Assembly (NCBI GenBank): GCA_963788055.1 | Contig: CAWBFA010000001.1 | Location: forward strand, 434,001 to 498,000 | Source of the DNA: JACCTU01 sp963788055 | GTDB lineage: Bacteria; Actinomycetota; Thermoleophilia; Gaiellales; Gaiellaceae | Reading direction: 5' to 3' | Length of the DNA stretch: 64,000 nucleotides | In this document: positions 33,409 to 42,820 of the stretch, in pieces | Numbering within the stretch: the first letter of the stretch is position 1 | Layout of the letters: each line of letters starts with the position of its first letter | Made by a program: the position numbers and the translations under genes | Notes under the pieces: model-generated | Told to the model about the DNA's origin: nothing | Databases searched by the model: none | What the model saw: the letters and a program-made list of their open reading frames with translations, nothing else

Positions 33409-34724
33409 TTCGGCGCGAAGTCGATCACGACCGGGACGCCGGTGAGGTCGAACCGCTCGCGAAGGTTGTTCTCGACCCAGTAGCCGTAGTCACGGGTGAC
33501 GAGCGAGGGATCGTTGACGAAGAGCTTGAACCGGGGTGGCCGCGTCTCGACCTGCGTGCCGTAGAGAAGGTTGAGGCTTCGACCGTTCCGCGAGGGCGGC
33601 TGGCGCGCCTCGCGCAGCTCGCCGAGGAACCTGTTGAGCTCGGCGGTCGCGACGCGCGACGTGTGCTTCTCGAAGAGCTTCTCGACCTCGTCGAGCAGGC
33701 GGTTGACGCCGCGGCCCGTCTTCGCGGAGACGGCGATGATCGGCGGACGCTGACGGATGCGGCGGATCAGCTGCTTGCGCGTGTCCTCGACGTCGATCGT
33801 CGACTCGTCCCACTTCGAGAGCACCACGAGGGTCGAGTTGTTCGCGCGGCGTGCGACGTCGGCGACCGAGAGGTCTTGCTCGACGATCCCCTCGCTGGAG
33901 TCGATCAGGACGAGCGCGACGTCGGCACGCTCGGCGGCCTCGACCGCGCGAAGCTCCGAGTAGTACTCGATTCCTTGACGGTGTCGGCGCTTGCGCCTGA
34001 GGCCCGCGGTGTCCACGAGCACGAACGTGCGCCCGTCGCGCTCGAGCACGGTGTCGATCGAGTCACGGGTCGTGCCCGGGGTCTCGGACACGATCACGCG
34101 CTCGCGGCCGAGCAACGCATTGAGCAGCGACGACTTGCCGACGTTCGGGCGGCCGAGGATTGCGACGCGGATCGCGTCCTCGGGCAGCTCGGGGCGCGTG
34201 CCTCCAAGCTCCTCGAGCCGGTCGACGATGTCGTCGAGCAAGTCGCCCGTGCCGTGACCGTGCATCGCGGACAGCGGGATCGGGTCTCCGAGGCCGAGCC
34301 GGTGGAACTCGAGCGCGTTCGCCTCCTGTGCCGGGTCGTCGATCTTGTTCGCGAGGATCAGCACCGGCTTGTGCGACAGCCGGAGGATCTCCGCAACCTC
34401 CTCGTCGCCGGGGGTGGTACCGATGCGCGCGTCGACGACGAAGAGCACGAGGTCGGCCTGCTCGACCGCCTCGCGCGCCTGGTCGGCGATCGAGCGCGTG
34501 ATCTCGGCGTTGTCTGCGATGTCGATGCCTCCCGTGTCGATCACGAGGAAGCGGCGGCCGTTCCACTCGACGACCAGCTCCTTGCGGTCGCGCGTGACGC
34601 CGGGCGTCTCGTGCACGACGGCCGCGCGGGTCTCGCTCAGCCGGTTGACGAGCGTCGACTTGCCGACGTTCGGGAAGCCGACGATCGCAACGGTGCCGAT
34701 CAGCTCGTCGGCCCGCGAGCTCAC
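33405..34724 (-). CDS. der: GTPase Der (EngA)
   Basis: Essential ribosome-assembly GTPase with two consecutive G domains and a KH-like C-terminus, 439 residues. G1 motifs GFPNVGKST and GRPNVGKSS; G3 DTGG and DTAG; G4 NKID and SKWD-type (LSKWDES). The start GTG 34724 overlaps the plsC stop. The N-terminus (SSRADELIGTVAIVG) is as expected. Confidence 0.96.
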   Translation of the reverse strand: MSSRADELIGTVAIVGFPNVGKSTLVNRLSETRAAVVHETPGVTRDRKELVVEWNGRRFLVIDTGGIDIADNAEITRSIADQAREAVEQADLVLFVVDARIGTTPGDEEVAEILRLSHKPVLILANKIDDPAQEANALEFHRLGLGDPIPLSAMHGHGTGDLLDDIVDRLEELGGTRPELPEDAIRVAILGRPNVGKSSLLNALLGRERVIVSETPGTTRDSIDTVLERDGRTFVLVDTAGLRRKRRHRQGIEYYSELRAVEAAERADVALVLIDSSEGIVEQDLSVADVARRANNSTLVVLSKWDESTIDVEDTRKQLIRRIRQRPPIIAVSAKTGRGVNRLLDEVEKLFEKHTSRVATAELNRFLGELREARQPPSRNGRSLNLLYGTQVETRPPRFKLFVNDPSLVTRDYGYWVENNLRERFDLTGVPVVIDFAPK

Positions 34725-35370
34725 GGCAGCTCCACCTGCGCCGGTCGCCCGGCCTCGTGGACCTCGACAAGCCAGCGCCAGAGCCGGTGGATCTCGCGCT
34801 CGATCTCCGCAGAGGCTTCGCGGTAGCCCTTGCCGTTCTTCGGCAGTCCCTCGAACCGCATCGGGCTCGCCCCAGACCACCGAGACGGGCTTCCAGTTGC
34901 CGGGCCGCCAGATCTGCGACCCGTGGATCGCGGCCGGAACGACGGGCACGTCCTCCTGGAGCGCGGCCATCGCCGCGCCCGGCTGGATCTTCCCCGGCAC
35001 CCCGCCGCGTTGGCGCGTCCCCTCGGCGAAGAGGCCGAGCGCGCGCCCGTCCCGGACGACCTGGCGCATCAGCCGGACGGCCTCTCGGTCGGACTCGCCG
35101 CGCCGTACGGAGATCGTCCCGAAGGCCCGGATCAGCTGCCCGAGGCCCGGGGATGCGGTGGGCCTCGATCTTCGCGAGGAAGTACATGGTGCGCGGCGAG
35201 GCGTTCCCGAACACCGGCGGGTCGATCCACGAGAAGTGGTTGAACGCCATGACCAGCCCGCCCTCGAGCGGGACGCGCTCCGTCCCGTACACGCGGAGCG
35301 GGACGAACGCGCGCACGAGCGAGCCGATCGTCAGCCGGCCGATCTTCCACGCGACGTCGACGCGATTCAC
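34721..35370 (-). CDS. plsC: 1-acylglycerol-3-phosphate acyltransferase, two frame breaks
   Basis: PlsC-type acyltransferase adding the second acyl chain in phosphatidic acid synthesis. The HX4D-type active site is NHFSWID (about residue 44), and the EGTR motif appears as LFAEGTRQRGG. The N-terminal part, the EGTR part and the C-terminal part (YREASAEIEREIHRLWRWL) lie in three frames, with shifts near 35130 and 34862. The total span of 216 codons is normal. The GTG start overlaps cmk; the TGA overlaps der. Confidence 0.87.
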
Positions 35371-35999
35371 GCCGGGTGCCTCGAGCGCACGAGCTCCTCG
35401 ATTCGCGCGACCACGTCGTCGATCGTGAGCGCGGTCGTGTCGATCTGCTCCGCGTCGTTCGCGGGACGCATCTGCGCCGAGTCACGCTCGTCGCGCAGAC
35501 GGAGGTCAGTCGCAAGCGCGTCGGCGGCGAGACCCGGCCGCTCCGCGATGCGCCGGCGGGCACGCTCGGACTCGTTGGCGTTCAAGTACACCTTCACCTC
35601 CGCGCGCGGCGCGACGACCGTCCCGATGTCGCGCCCCTCGATCACGACGTTGCCGTGCTCGCCGAGCTCGCGCTGACGCTCGCGCATCACCTCGCGCACC
35701 TGCGGATGGCGCGCGACCGACGAGACCACCTTGTCGATCCGGGGCTCGCGGATCTCGGTGGTCACGTCACGGTTGTCGATCAGGACGTGCTGCTCGTCCT
35801 CGAAGCTGATCGGATGCTCGCGGGCGAGCGCTCCGATCGCCTCTGCGTCCTCGAGGTCGGCCGCGCGCTCGAGCGCGAGCCAGGTCAACGCGCGGTACAT
35901 CGCGCCGGTGTCGAGATAGCGAAAGCCGAGTCGCGCGGCGAGCTGCCTCGCCACCGTGCTCTTGCCCGCGCCCGCGGGCCCGTCGATGGCGACGATCAT
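35367..35999 (-). CDS. cmk: Cytidylate kinase
   Basis: CMP/dCMP kinase, 210 residues. P-loop GPAGAGKSTVA (7-17), YLDTGAMYRALTW, GRDIGTVVAP and the lid-region RRRIAERPG are all characteristic. The ATG overlaps the aroA stop (ATGA) and the stop overlaps plsC. The aroA-cmk pair is widespread in Gram-positive bacteria. The frame is intact. Confidence 0.96.
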   Translation of the reverse strand: MIVAIDGPAGAGKSTVARQLAARLGFRYLDTGAMYRALTWLALERAADLEDAEAIGALAREHPISFEDEQHVLIDNRDVTTEIREPRIDKVVSSVARHPQVREVMRERQRELGEHGNVVIEGRDIGTVVAPRAEVKVYLNANESERARRRIAERPGLAADALATDLRLRDERDSAQMRPANDAEQIDTTALTIDDVVARIEELVRSRHPA

Positions 36000-37279
36000 C
36001 GTTTGCTCACCGAGTCGAGGAGCTCGAAGAAACCGGGGAAGCTTACCGCCGCCGCTTCGGCCCCCTCGAGCCGCACCCCTTCGCGCGACACGAGCCCGGC
36101 AACGGCCCCGAGCATGGCGATCCGGTGGTCGCCGTGCGAATCAGCGCTGCCACCCCCCTTTGGGCGGGTGGGGACACCCACCACCCTCAGTTCATCCTCG
36201 CCCGCGGAGACCCGGATGCCAAGGGGTTTCAGCACATCTTTCACGGTCTCGACACGATCTGTTTCCTTTACGCGCAGTTCCTGGACGCCGGCGATCACCG
36301 TCTCGCCTCGCGCGAGTCCCGCGAGGAGCGCGACGAGCGGGAGCTCGTCGACCATGCGCGGCACCTCGCTCGGAGCGATGCGCGTCGCGACGAGCGACGC
36401 CGAGCGCACCTCGATGTCCGCCACCGGCTCGGCGCCGAGCTTGCGCTTGTTGAAGAGGGTGACGCGTGCGCGCATGCGCTCGAGCACGTCGAGCAGGCCC
36501 GTGCGCGTCGGGTTGATCCCGACGCCGTGGAGGTAGAGCTCGGACCCCGGCAACAGCGTCGCCGCGACGATCAACGGCGCTGCTGAGGAGAAGTCGCCCG
36601 GAACCTCGACGCGGTCGAGCTCCAGCCGCTCGACGCCGGTGACGCTCACCGAGAGCCCCTTGCGCTCGACGTCGACCCCCGCGTGCTGGAGCAACAGCTC
36701 GGTGTGGTCGCGCGTAGGCGCCGGCTCGACGACAGTCGTGCGGCCCTTCGCATAGAGCCCGGCGAGCAGCACGGCCGACTTCACCTGCGCGCTCGCGACC
36801 GGCAGCTCGTACGTGATCCCGCGCAGCTTGCCGCCCTCGACGACGATCGGTGCGTGGCCGTCGGTCGTCTCGACGCGCGCACCGAGCTCGCGCAATGGCG
36901 CCGCGACGCGCTCCATCGGCCGGCGCGAGAGCGACTCGTCGCCGGCCAACACGAAGCGGCCCTCCTGCCCGGCGAGCAGCCCCGCGAGCAGCCGCATCAG
37001 CGTCCCCGCGTTGCCCGAGTCGATCGGATCCGCCGGCGGGACGAGCCCCCGAAGCCCACGACCGCGCACGCGAACGACGTCGACGTCCGGCTCGTCGACC
37101 TCCGCGCCGAGCGCGCGCACCGCGCGCAGCGTCGACTCGGTGTCGCCCGAGCGACCGAAGCCGGTGATCTCGGTCTCCCCCTCGCCGACTGCGGCGAGGA
37201 GCACGGCTCGGTGCGAGATCGACTTGTCCCCCGGCACGACCGCGTGCCCGACGAGCGCACGGGCCGGCTCGACCTTCAC
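35996..37279 (-). CDS. aroA: 3-phosphoshikimate 1-carboxyvinyltransferase (EPSP synthase)
   Basis: EPSP synthase, 427 residues from GTG 37279, step six of the shikimate pathway. GDKSISHRAVLLAA (17-30), NAGTLMRLLAGLLAG (the family has NAGTAMR more often), RPMERVAAPLRELGA, VPGDFSSAA, and VKETDR with HGDHRIAM near the C-terminus are present. It is coupled to tyrA upstream and cmk downstream. The L in NAGTLMR is near the glyphosate-contact loop and is seen in some less sensitive enzymes; I make no claim on tolerance. Confidence 0.95.
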   Translation of the reverse strand: MKVEPARALVGHAVVPGDKSISHRAVLLAAVGEGETEITGFGRSGDTESTLRAVRALGAEVDEPDVDVVRVRGRGLRGLVPPADPIDSGNAGTLMRLLAGLLAGQEGRFVLAGDESLSRRPMERVAAPLRELGARVETTDGHAPIVVEGGKLRGITYELPVASAQVKSAVLLAGLYAKGRTTVVEPAPTRDHTELLLQHAGVDVERKGLSVSVTGVERLELDRVEVPGDFSSAAPLIVAATLLPGSELYLHGVGINPTRTGLLDVLERMRARVTLFNKRKLGAEPVADIEVRSASLVATRIAPSEVPRMVDELPLVALLAGLARGETVIAGVQELRVKETDRVETVKDVLKPLGIRVSAGEDELRVVGVPTRPKGGGSADSHGDHRIAMLGAVAGLVSREGVRLEGAEAAAVSFPGFFELLDSVSKR

Positions 37280-38367
37280 TCGTCGACCACCGGCGAGATC
37301 ACGACCCCGTAGCCCTGCGCCTCGAGCAGCTCGGCGGCGCGGCGTGCAGGCTCCTCGCCGGTGACGAGCACCGTGAGCACGCCGCCGCGCTCGGGCGACA
37401 TGTGCTGCAGCTCGAAGTCCTCGATGTTGATCCGCTCGGCGCCGAGCGCCTGCGTGATCCCCGCGAGCACGCCCGGACGGTCCGGCACGTGCACGCGCAG
37501 CCGCTGCAGCGCGCCCGGATCCTCGTAGGCGTCGGCGAGCATGCGCCGCCGGTTGCCCGACGCCTCGGCGATCCAGCGCGCGAGGAAGCCTGCGTCTCCC
37601 GACTCGAGCGCAGCCTCGAGCTGCTCGATCCGCCGTCGATGCTCGCCGAGCGACTCGCGAACGGCACCGGCGTTGTCGAGGAAGATGTCGATCCAGATGC
37701 GTGGGTTCGCTCCGGCGACGCGCGTCATGTCGCGCAGCGAGCCACCGGCCGCGGCGAGCGGCTCGTGGCCATCGATGCGCGTCGCGCCCGCCTGGTTGAC
37801 GAGGAGGTTGGCGAGCGCGTGCGGAAGGTGGCTCGTCAGCGCGACCAGCCGATCGTGCGCGTCGGGGTCGACCGCGACGGGGACCGCTCCGACGGAAGAC
37901 ACGAACGCGTGCAGCGTGCGGTAGCGCTCCGGATCGGTCTGCGCGACCGGGGTGAGGAACCACGTCGCGCCGTCGAAGAGCTCGGCGCGCGCATTCGACG
38001 GCCCGCGCGCCTCCGACCCGCAGACCGGGTGCCCGCCGATGAAGCGCGCGTCGGAGCGCGCGGCACGCACGACGGCGCCTTTCGTCGAGCCGACGTCGGT
38101 CACCGTCCCACTGGACGCCTCGAGCACCTCCGCCACGGAGGCGGCAAGTCGCGCGACCGGCGCCGCGACGACGACGAGCTCCACGTCCCCCACCGCCTCG
38201 CCGAGCGAGCCGGCAGCCTCGACGGCGCCGCGCTCGACAGCGCCCGAAAGCGCCTCCTCGTCGGGGTCGTAGCCGCGCACGTCCTCCACTCCCGCCCGCC
38301 GGGCGGCGAGTGCGACGGAGGCGCCGATTAGACCGGTGCCGACGACTGCGAGTGAGCGGATCGGCAT
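37276..38367 (-). CDS. tyrA: Prephenate dehydrogenase with ACT domain
   Basis: TyrA, 363 residues, oxidises prephenate in tyrosine synthesis. N-terminal Rossmann motif VVGTGLIGASVALAARRAG, DVGSTKGAVV, FIGGHPVCGSE and HLPHALANLL are typical of the dehydrogenase; the C-terminal 80 residues (VHVPDRPGVLAGITQALGAERINIEDFEL) form an ACT domain, suggesting feedback inhibition by an aromatic amino acid. It starts one base after the aroF stop. Confidence 0.94.
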   Translation of the reverse strand: MPIRSLAVVGTGLIGASVALAARRAGVEDVRGYDPDEEALSGAVERGAVEAAGSLGEAVGDVELVVVAAPVARLAASVAEVLEASSGTVTDVGSTKGAVVRAARSDARFIGGHPVCGSEARGPSNARAELFDGATWFLTPVAQTDPERYRTLHAFVSSVGAVPVAVDPDAHDRLVALTSHLPHALANLLVNQAGATRIDGHEPLAAAGGSLRDMTRVAGANPRIWIDIFLDNAGAVRESLGEHRRRIEQLEAALESGDAGFLARWIAEASGNRRRMLADAYEDPGALQRLRVHVPDRPGVLAGITQALGAERINIEDFELQHMSPERGGVLTVLVTGEEPARRAAELLEAQGYGVVISPVVDE

Positions 38368-38368
38368 C

Positions 38369-39409
38369 TCAACCCGCGGTCTTGCCCACCAGCTCGACGA
38401 GCGCGAACACTTCTCGCGCAAAGTCGGGGAAGTCGCCGGTCGGGATCTGCTGAGGCCCGTCGGAAAGCGCTTGCTCCGGATCGGGGTGCACCTCGACGAT
38501 CACGCCGTCGGCGCCCGCGGCGACCGCGGCGAGCGTCAGCGGCAGCACGAGGTCGCGGCGCCCGGCCGGGTGCGAGGGGTCGACGACGACAGGAAGGTGC
38601 GTCTCCTGCTTGAGCACCGGCACGGCGGCGATGTCGAGCGTGTACCGCGTCGACGTCTCGAAGGTCTTGATCCCGCGCTCGCAGAGCATCACCTGGTCGT
38701 TCCCCTCTCGCACGACGTACTCGGCCGCCATCAGAAGCTCCTCGATCGACGCGGACGGCGACCGCTTCAGGAGCACGGGCTTCTCGGAGCGGCCGACCTC
38801 GGAGAGAAGCGTGAAGTTCTGCATGTTCCGCGCGCCGATCTGGATCACGTCGGCGAGCCCGACGACTGCCTCCACGTCGCGGACGTCCATCAGCTCGGTC
38901 ACGATCGGAAGTCCCGTCTCGTCGCGCGCCTCCGCGAGGATCTCCAGCCCCGCCTGCCCGAGGCCCTGGAACGAATACGGCGACGAGCGCGGCTTGAAGG
39001 CGCCGCCGCGGAGCATCGTCCCACCGGCCGCGGCGACGACCCGAGCCGTCTCGAGCGTCTGCTCGCGTGTCTCGACCGAGCAGGGCCCCGCGATCAGCCC
39101 GAAGTAGGAGTCGCCCAGCCGGCGGCCGAGCGAGTCGATCATCGTCATGTCGGCGGCGAGCTCGCGAGAGACGAGCTTGTACGGCTTCACGATCGGCAGG
39201 ACCTGGTGCACGCCGGGGTAGGCCTCGAGCGGGAGTGACGCGAGCAGGTCGCGGTCCCCGATCGCTCCGATCACCGTCGCCTCGCGGCCGCTCGACACGC
39301 GCGCCGACACGCCGACTTCGGCGAGCCGGGCGACGACGTGCTCGGTCTGGTCGGGCGTCGCGCCCGCCCCCATGACGATCAGCAGCTCGGGCGCCGCCTG
39401 CGTGGACAT
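38369..39409 (-). CDS. aroF: 3-deoxy-7-phosphoheptulonate synthase (type I beta)
   Basis: DAHP synthase, first step of aromatic amino acid synthesis, 346 residues. An N-terminal ferredoxin-like regulatory domain of about 75 residues (LLIVMGAGATPDQTEHVVARL) precedes the catalytic barrel with GPCSVET, GGAFKPRSSPYSFQGLG, LLKRS and DPSHPAGRRD. This is the Thermotoga-type (AroI-beta) arrangement. It is the first gene of a ten-gene coupled block and has a TAGACT -10 six bases before its ATG. Confidence 0.95.
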   Translation of the reverse strand: MSTQAAPELLIVMGAGATPDQTEHVVARLAEVGVSARVSSGREATVIGAIGDRDLLASLPLEAYPGVHQVLPIVKPYKLVSRELAADMTMIDSLGRRLGDSYFGLIAGPCSVETREQTLETARVVAAAGGTMLRGGAFKPRSSPYSFQGLGQAGLEILAEARDETGLPIVTELMDVRDVEAVVGLADVIQIGARNMQNFTLLSEVGRSEKPVLLKRSPSASIEELLMAAEYVVREGNDQVMLCERGIKTFETSTRYTLDIAAVPVLKQETHLPVVVDPSHPAGRRDLVLPLTLAAVAAGADGVIVEVHPDPEQALSDGPQQIPTGDFPDFAREVFALVELVGKTAG

Positions 39410-39415
39410 TCGCCA

Positions 39416-39421
39416 AGTCTA
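39416..39421 (-). promoter_or_regulatory. -10 element (TAGACT) of the aroF operon
   Basis: TAGACT on the minus strand, with only six bases (TGGCGA) between it and the aroF ATG and no Shine-Dalgarno, so aroF is probably leaderless. This element would drive aroF through the DUF4230 gene. Confidence 0.5.
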
Positions 39422-39428
39422 CGGGCGG

Positions 39429-39434
39429 TAGTCT
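39429..39434 (+). promoter_or_regulatory. -10 element (TAGTCT) for chorismate mutase-trpS
   Basis: TAGTCT, 10 bases before the GTG of the chorismate mutase gene, in the 35-base divergent gap. The two divergent -10 elements are only 7 bases apart, so polymerases would compete. Confidence 0.42.
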
Positions 39435-39444
39435 CAACGACCTG

Positions 39445-39723
39445 GTGAGCGAGGAGAACACGGACCGGGTGATCCAGGAGCTGCGCGGACAGATCTCCGA
39501 CAACGACCGCGCCATCGTTCGCGCGCTGAACAAGCGGATCGAGCTCGTCGGTCGGCTGAAGCGCCACAAGGAGCAGCAGGGAATCGCGTTCGTCGATCCG
39601 CAGCAGGAAGAGTCGGTCCTGCGCGACCTCTCGCGCGCGAACCGCGGACCGATCTCGCAGGACGGCCTCCGCGGCCTCTACCGCGAGATCCTCGACCTGA
39701 CCAAGCGCGAGCTCGGACGATGA
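39445..39723 (+). CDS. Chorismate mutase (AroQ type)
   Basis: All-helical AroQ-type chorismate mutase, 92 residues, converting chorismate to prephenate. R14, K39 and K41 region (RALNKRIELVGRLKRHKEQQG) and the downstream PQQEESVLRDL with GLYREILDL fit the family. It is divergent from aroF and overlaps trpS by four bases (ATGA). Together with TyrA and AroF it supplies phenylalanine and tyrosine synthesis. Confidence 0.92.
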   Translation: MSEENTDRVIQELRGQISDNDRAIVRALNKRIELVGRLKRHKEQQGIAFVDPQQEESVLRDLSRANRGPISQDGLRGLYREILDLTKRELGR

Positions 39724-40721
39724 GGGTCTTCTCCGGGATCCGCGCCTCCGGCGACAAGACGCTCGGCAATTACAGCGGCGGGTTCAGGCAGTACGTCCGC
39801 ACGCAGGAGGAAGCGGCCGCAGCGGGCGGCGAGGCGGTCTTCTGCGTCGTCGACATGCACTCGATCACGACGCCGTTCGAGCCCGAGGTGCTGCGCGAGT
39901 CGACGCTCTCCGTCTTCGCCTGGCTGATCGCCACCGGACTCGACCCTGACCGCTCGATCGTGTTCGTTCAGAGCCACGTTCCCGCACACGCGGAGGGCGC
40001 GTGGCTGCTCGGAGGCGTCACGGCGTTCGGTGAGCTTCGGCGCATGACCCAGTTCAAGGAGCGCGCCGAGGAGCAGGACTTCGTCTCCGCGGGCCTCTTC
40101 ACCTACCCCGTCCTGATGGCCGCGGACATCCTGCTCTACGACACCGACGTCGTCCCGGTCGGAGACGACCAGCGCCAGCACGTCGAGCTGACGCGCGACA
40201 TCGCGGAGCGCTTCAATCAGCGCTTCGGCGAGACGCTCGTCGTACCGCGCGGCGTCTACCCCGAAGAAGGCGCGCGCGTCAGGAACCTCCAGGAGCCTGA
40301 CCGCCTGATGTCGACGACGCGCGGTGCGCCGCAGGGCGTCGTGCGGATGATCGACGAGCCGGATGTGATCAGGAAGAAGTTCAAGACAGCAGTCACCGAC
40401 TCGGGGCGCGAGGTCAAGCACGACCCGCAGGAGAAGGCGGGCGTCTCGAACCTGATCGAGATCATGGCCGTTGCGACCGGCGCGTCGATCGCGGAGGTCG
40501 AGTCCCGGTACGACGGCGCGGGGTACGGCCAGTTCAAGGAGGACGTCGGCGAGGCGGTGGTCACGCTGCTGACCCCGTTCAGGGAGCGCTACAACGAGCT
40601 GCGCGAAGACGAAGGCGCGTTGCTGAGGTTGATGGAGCAGGGCGCCGAGAAGGCGGCCGCCGTCGCGAACCCGACGCTCGACCGCATGTACACGAGGATG
40701 GGCTTCGTCCGCTTCTCGTGA
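39720..40721 (+). CDS. trpS: Tryptophanyl-tRNA synthetase
   Basis: TrpRS, 333 residues, class I synthetase. The HIGH-type motif is TLGNYSGGF (14-22 region) after FSGIRASGDK; DMHSIT, MAADILLYDTDVVPVGDDQRQHVEL and RKKFKTAVTDSG are typical. The KMSKS position reads EPDRLMSTTRGAPQG: it keeps MS but lacks both lysines. It is coupled to chorismate mutase. This altered loop looks like a lineage variant rather than a sequence error because the frame is intact on both sides. Confidence 0.93.
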   Translation: MRVFSGIRASGDKTLGNYSGGFRQYVRTQEEAAAAGGEAVFCVVDMHSITTPFEPEVLRESTLSVFAWLIATGLDPDRSIVFVQSHVPAHAEGAWLLGGVTAFGELRRMTQFKERAEEQDFVSAGLFTYPVLMAADILLYDTDVVPVGDDQRQHVELTRDIAERFNQRFGETLVVPRGVYPEEGARVRNLQEPDRLMSTTRGAPQGVVRMIDEPDVIRKKFKTAVTDSGREVKHDPQEKAGVSNLIEIMAVATGASIAEVESRYDGAGYGQFKEDVGEAVVTLLTPFRERYNELREDEGALLRLMEQGAEKAAAVANPTLDRMYTRMGFVRFS

Positions 40722-40724
40722 CGC

Positions 40725-41683
40725 TCAGATCCAGCGGCGCCGCCTGAAGAGGACATAGAGGCCTCACCGAAACGAGGAGCATCAGCCCGAGCGCCATCGG
40801 GTAGCCGAACCTCCAGTGGAGCTCGGGCATGTCGTCGAAGTTCATGCCGTAGACCGTCCCGACGAGCGTCGGCGCGAACAGGATCGCCGCCCAGGCCGAG
40901 ATCTTCTTCACCTCTTCGTTCTGTCGGTTGGACGCTTCGTTCAGCGCCTTGGTCTCGATCGTCAGGTTGACGTTGAGGATGCTCCGAAGCAGCTCATGGA
41001 ACGCGTCGACCTTCTCTTGGATGCGGAGCACGTGGTCGTGCACGTCCCGCAGGTAGATGCCGCTTCTCTTCGAGGACCTGCGGCTCCTGCATCAGCGCCT
41101 CGAGGACGGCTGAGAGCGGCTGGACCGCGTGTCGGAACTGGATCACCTCGCGCAACAGCTCGTACGTGCGGCGCGACACGCCGGTGACGCCGCCGAACAC
41201 CTCTGTCTCGATCTCGTCGATGTCGTTCTCGACGCCGTCGATGACCGGCGCGTACTCGTCGACGAAGTTGTCGACGATCCGGTACACGATCGGCATGGGT
41301 CCGAGCCGGAGGAGGTCGGGCCGTGCCTCGAGCTCTTCGCGAACGTGCCCGAGGTCGGGAGCGAAGCCGTGCGAGATCGTGATCAGGAACCGCGGCCCTG
41401 CGAAGACGTGGAGCTCGCCGAACTCCACCGTCTCGGTTTCGTCGATGTACCTGGCGGGCCGAAGCACGAGATACAGCGTGTCGCCGTACCGCTCCAGCTT
41501 CGACCGCTGGTGCGCGTGAACGGCGTCCTCGAGCGCCAACGGGTGCAGCTTGAAGTCGTGTCCGACCTTCTCGATCTCGTCTGGAGTTGGGTCCGCGAGG
41601 CTGACCCAAGCCACACCGTCGGAGCCGGCCTCTCCGTCGGCGACGCGCTCGCCGTTCCTGTAGACGATTTGGTCAACGGTCAC
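40725..41683 (-). CDS. corA: CorA-type magnesium transporter, two frame breaks
   Basis: CorA family Mg2+/Co2+ channel of about 320 residues: large cytoplasmic N-terminal domain (WVSLADPTPDEIEKV; HPLALEDAVHAHQRSKLERYGDTLYLVLRPA), long helix, and two C-terminal membrane helices with the selectivity motif YGMNFDDMPEL. Shifts are needed near 41060 (after EALMQEPQV) and near 40762 (LVSVR to LYVLFRRRRW, one C extra). GTG 41683 is taken as start from the VTVDQIVYRNG opening. Convergent with trpS, three bases apart. Confidence 0.86.
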
Positions 41684-41776
41684 ACGTGCACGGTACCCGC
41701 CTTGGCGCTCGTTGCGCGCGCTCGGGTCGCGGGCCAAGGACACGCTTAGGATTCCCCGATACCGAACGACATCTCG

Positions 41777-42820
41777 ATGACGCGGGCGATCCTGCTCGCC
41801 GGCACGTTCGCTCTCGCCGTCGCGGCGGGAACGCTCCACTTCGCCGGCGCCGACGCGGTGGCGGTGTTCATCGTGTCGGGTCTCGCGCTCGCCGCCCTCG
41901 CGTGGGTTGTCAGCGCCGGGACGGAAGCCGTCGGCGCTCGGTTCGGGCCGGCCACGACCGGCGTGCTGCAGTCCACGCTCGGCAACCTGCCCGAGCTGTT
42001 CATCGTCCTGTTCGCGATCTCCGCAGGCGAGATACTCGTCGCGCAGACGGCGATCCTCGGCTCGCTGTTCGCGAACGCGTTCCTCGTCCTCGGTCTCGCG
42101 ATCCTCGCGGGCGCGTTGCACGCCGACGACGGCGTGATGCGGTTCAAGGCGCGACTGCCGAACGACACGGCGACGCTCCTGATCCTCGCCATCTTCATCA
42201 TCGCGCTCGTCGGCATCTCGCACGAGGTCGACGACCGCGCGAGCCAGCACGACGTCACGATCTCGGCGATCTGCGCGGTGCTGCTCCTGAGCGTCTACGG
42301 CGTCTGGCTCTGGGGCTACCTCCGCGGCCCGGAAAGTGCAGAGCCACAGTTGGAGGCGCCCGCGTTCTCGTTCCAGTGGGGAATCGTGCTGCTCGCTGCG
42401 GGCGGCGTCGGCGCGGCGTTCGTCGCCGACTGGTTCGTCAGCTCGCTCGGCGGTGCGATCGACACGCTCGGGATCTCGCGCGCGTTCACCGGCGTCGTGA
42501 TCGTCGGCATCGCAGGCAACGCGGTCGAGCACGTCGTGGGCGTCACGCTCGCGGCGAAGGGTCACAGCGACCTCGCGATCTCGGTGATCAAGAACTCCGT
42601 CGCGCAGATCGCTGTCTTCCTCTTCCCGATGCTCGTCCTCCTCTCGCTCTTCTTCGAGCACAGGCTGACGTTCGTCCTCGGGCCCGTGGCGATCGCGGCA
42701 CTCGTTCTGATGGCGCTTGCGATGTGGCAGATCACCGGTGACGGCGAGGCGCTCCCGTTCGAGGGCTGGGCGCTCGTCGCGCTCTACCTGATCGTCGCCG
42801 TCATCGCGTGGTTCGAGTAG
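41777..42820 (+). CDS. Calcium/proton exchanger (CaCA family)
   Basis: Cation antiporter of 347 residues with about eleven membrane helices and the two alpha-repeat motifs of CAX proteins: GVLQSTLGNLPELFIVLFAI in the first half and GIAGNAVEHVVGVTLAAKG in the second, each with the acidic residue that binds Ca2+. The function is Ca2+ extrusion in exchange for protons. It is divergent from corA across 93 bases and overlaps the 3' end of rluB by 20 bases, convergently. Confidence 0.92.
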   Translation: MTRAILLAGTFALAVAAGTLHFAGADAVAVFIVSGLALAALAWVVSAGTEAVGARFGPATTGVLQSTLGNLPELFIVLFAISAGEILVAQTAILGSLFANAFLVLGLAILAGALHADDGVMRFKARLPNDTATLLILAIFIIALVGISHEVDDRASQHDVTISAICAVLLLSVYGVWLWGYLRGPESAEPQLEAPAFSFQWGIVLLAAGGVGAAFVADWFVSSLGGAIDTLGISRAFTGVVIVGIAGNAVEHVVGVTLAAKGHSDLAISVIKNSVAQIAVFLFPMLVLLSLFFEHRLTFVLGPVAIAALVLMALAMWQITGDGEALPFEGWALVALYLIVAVIAWFE

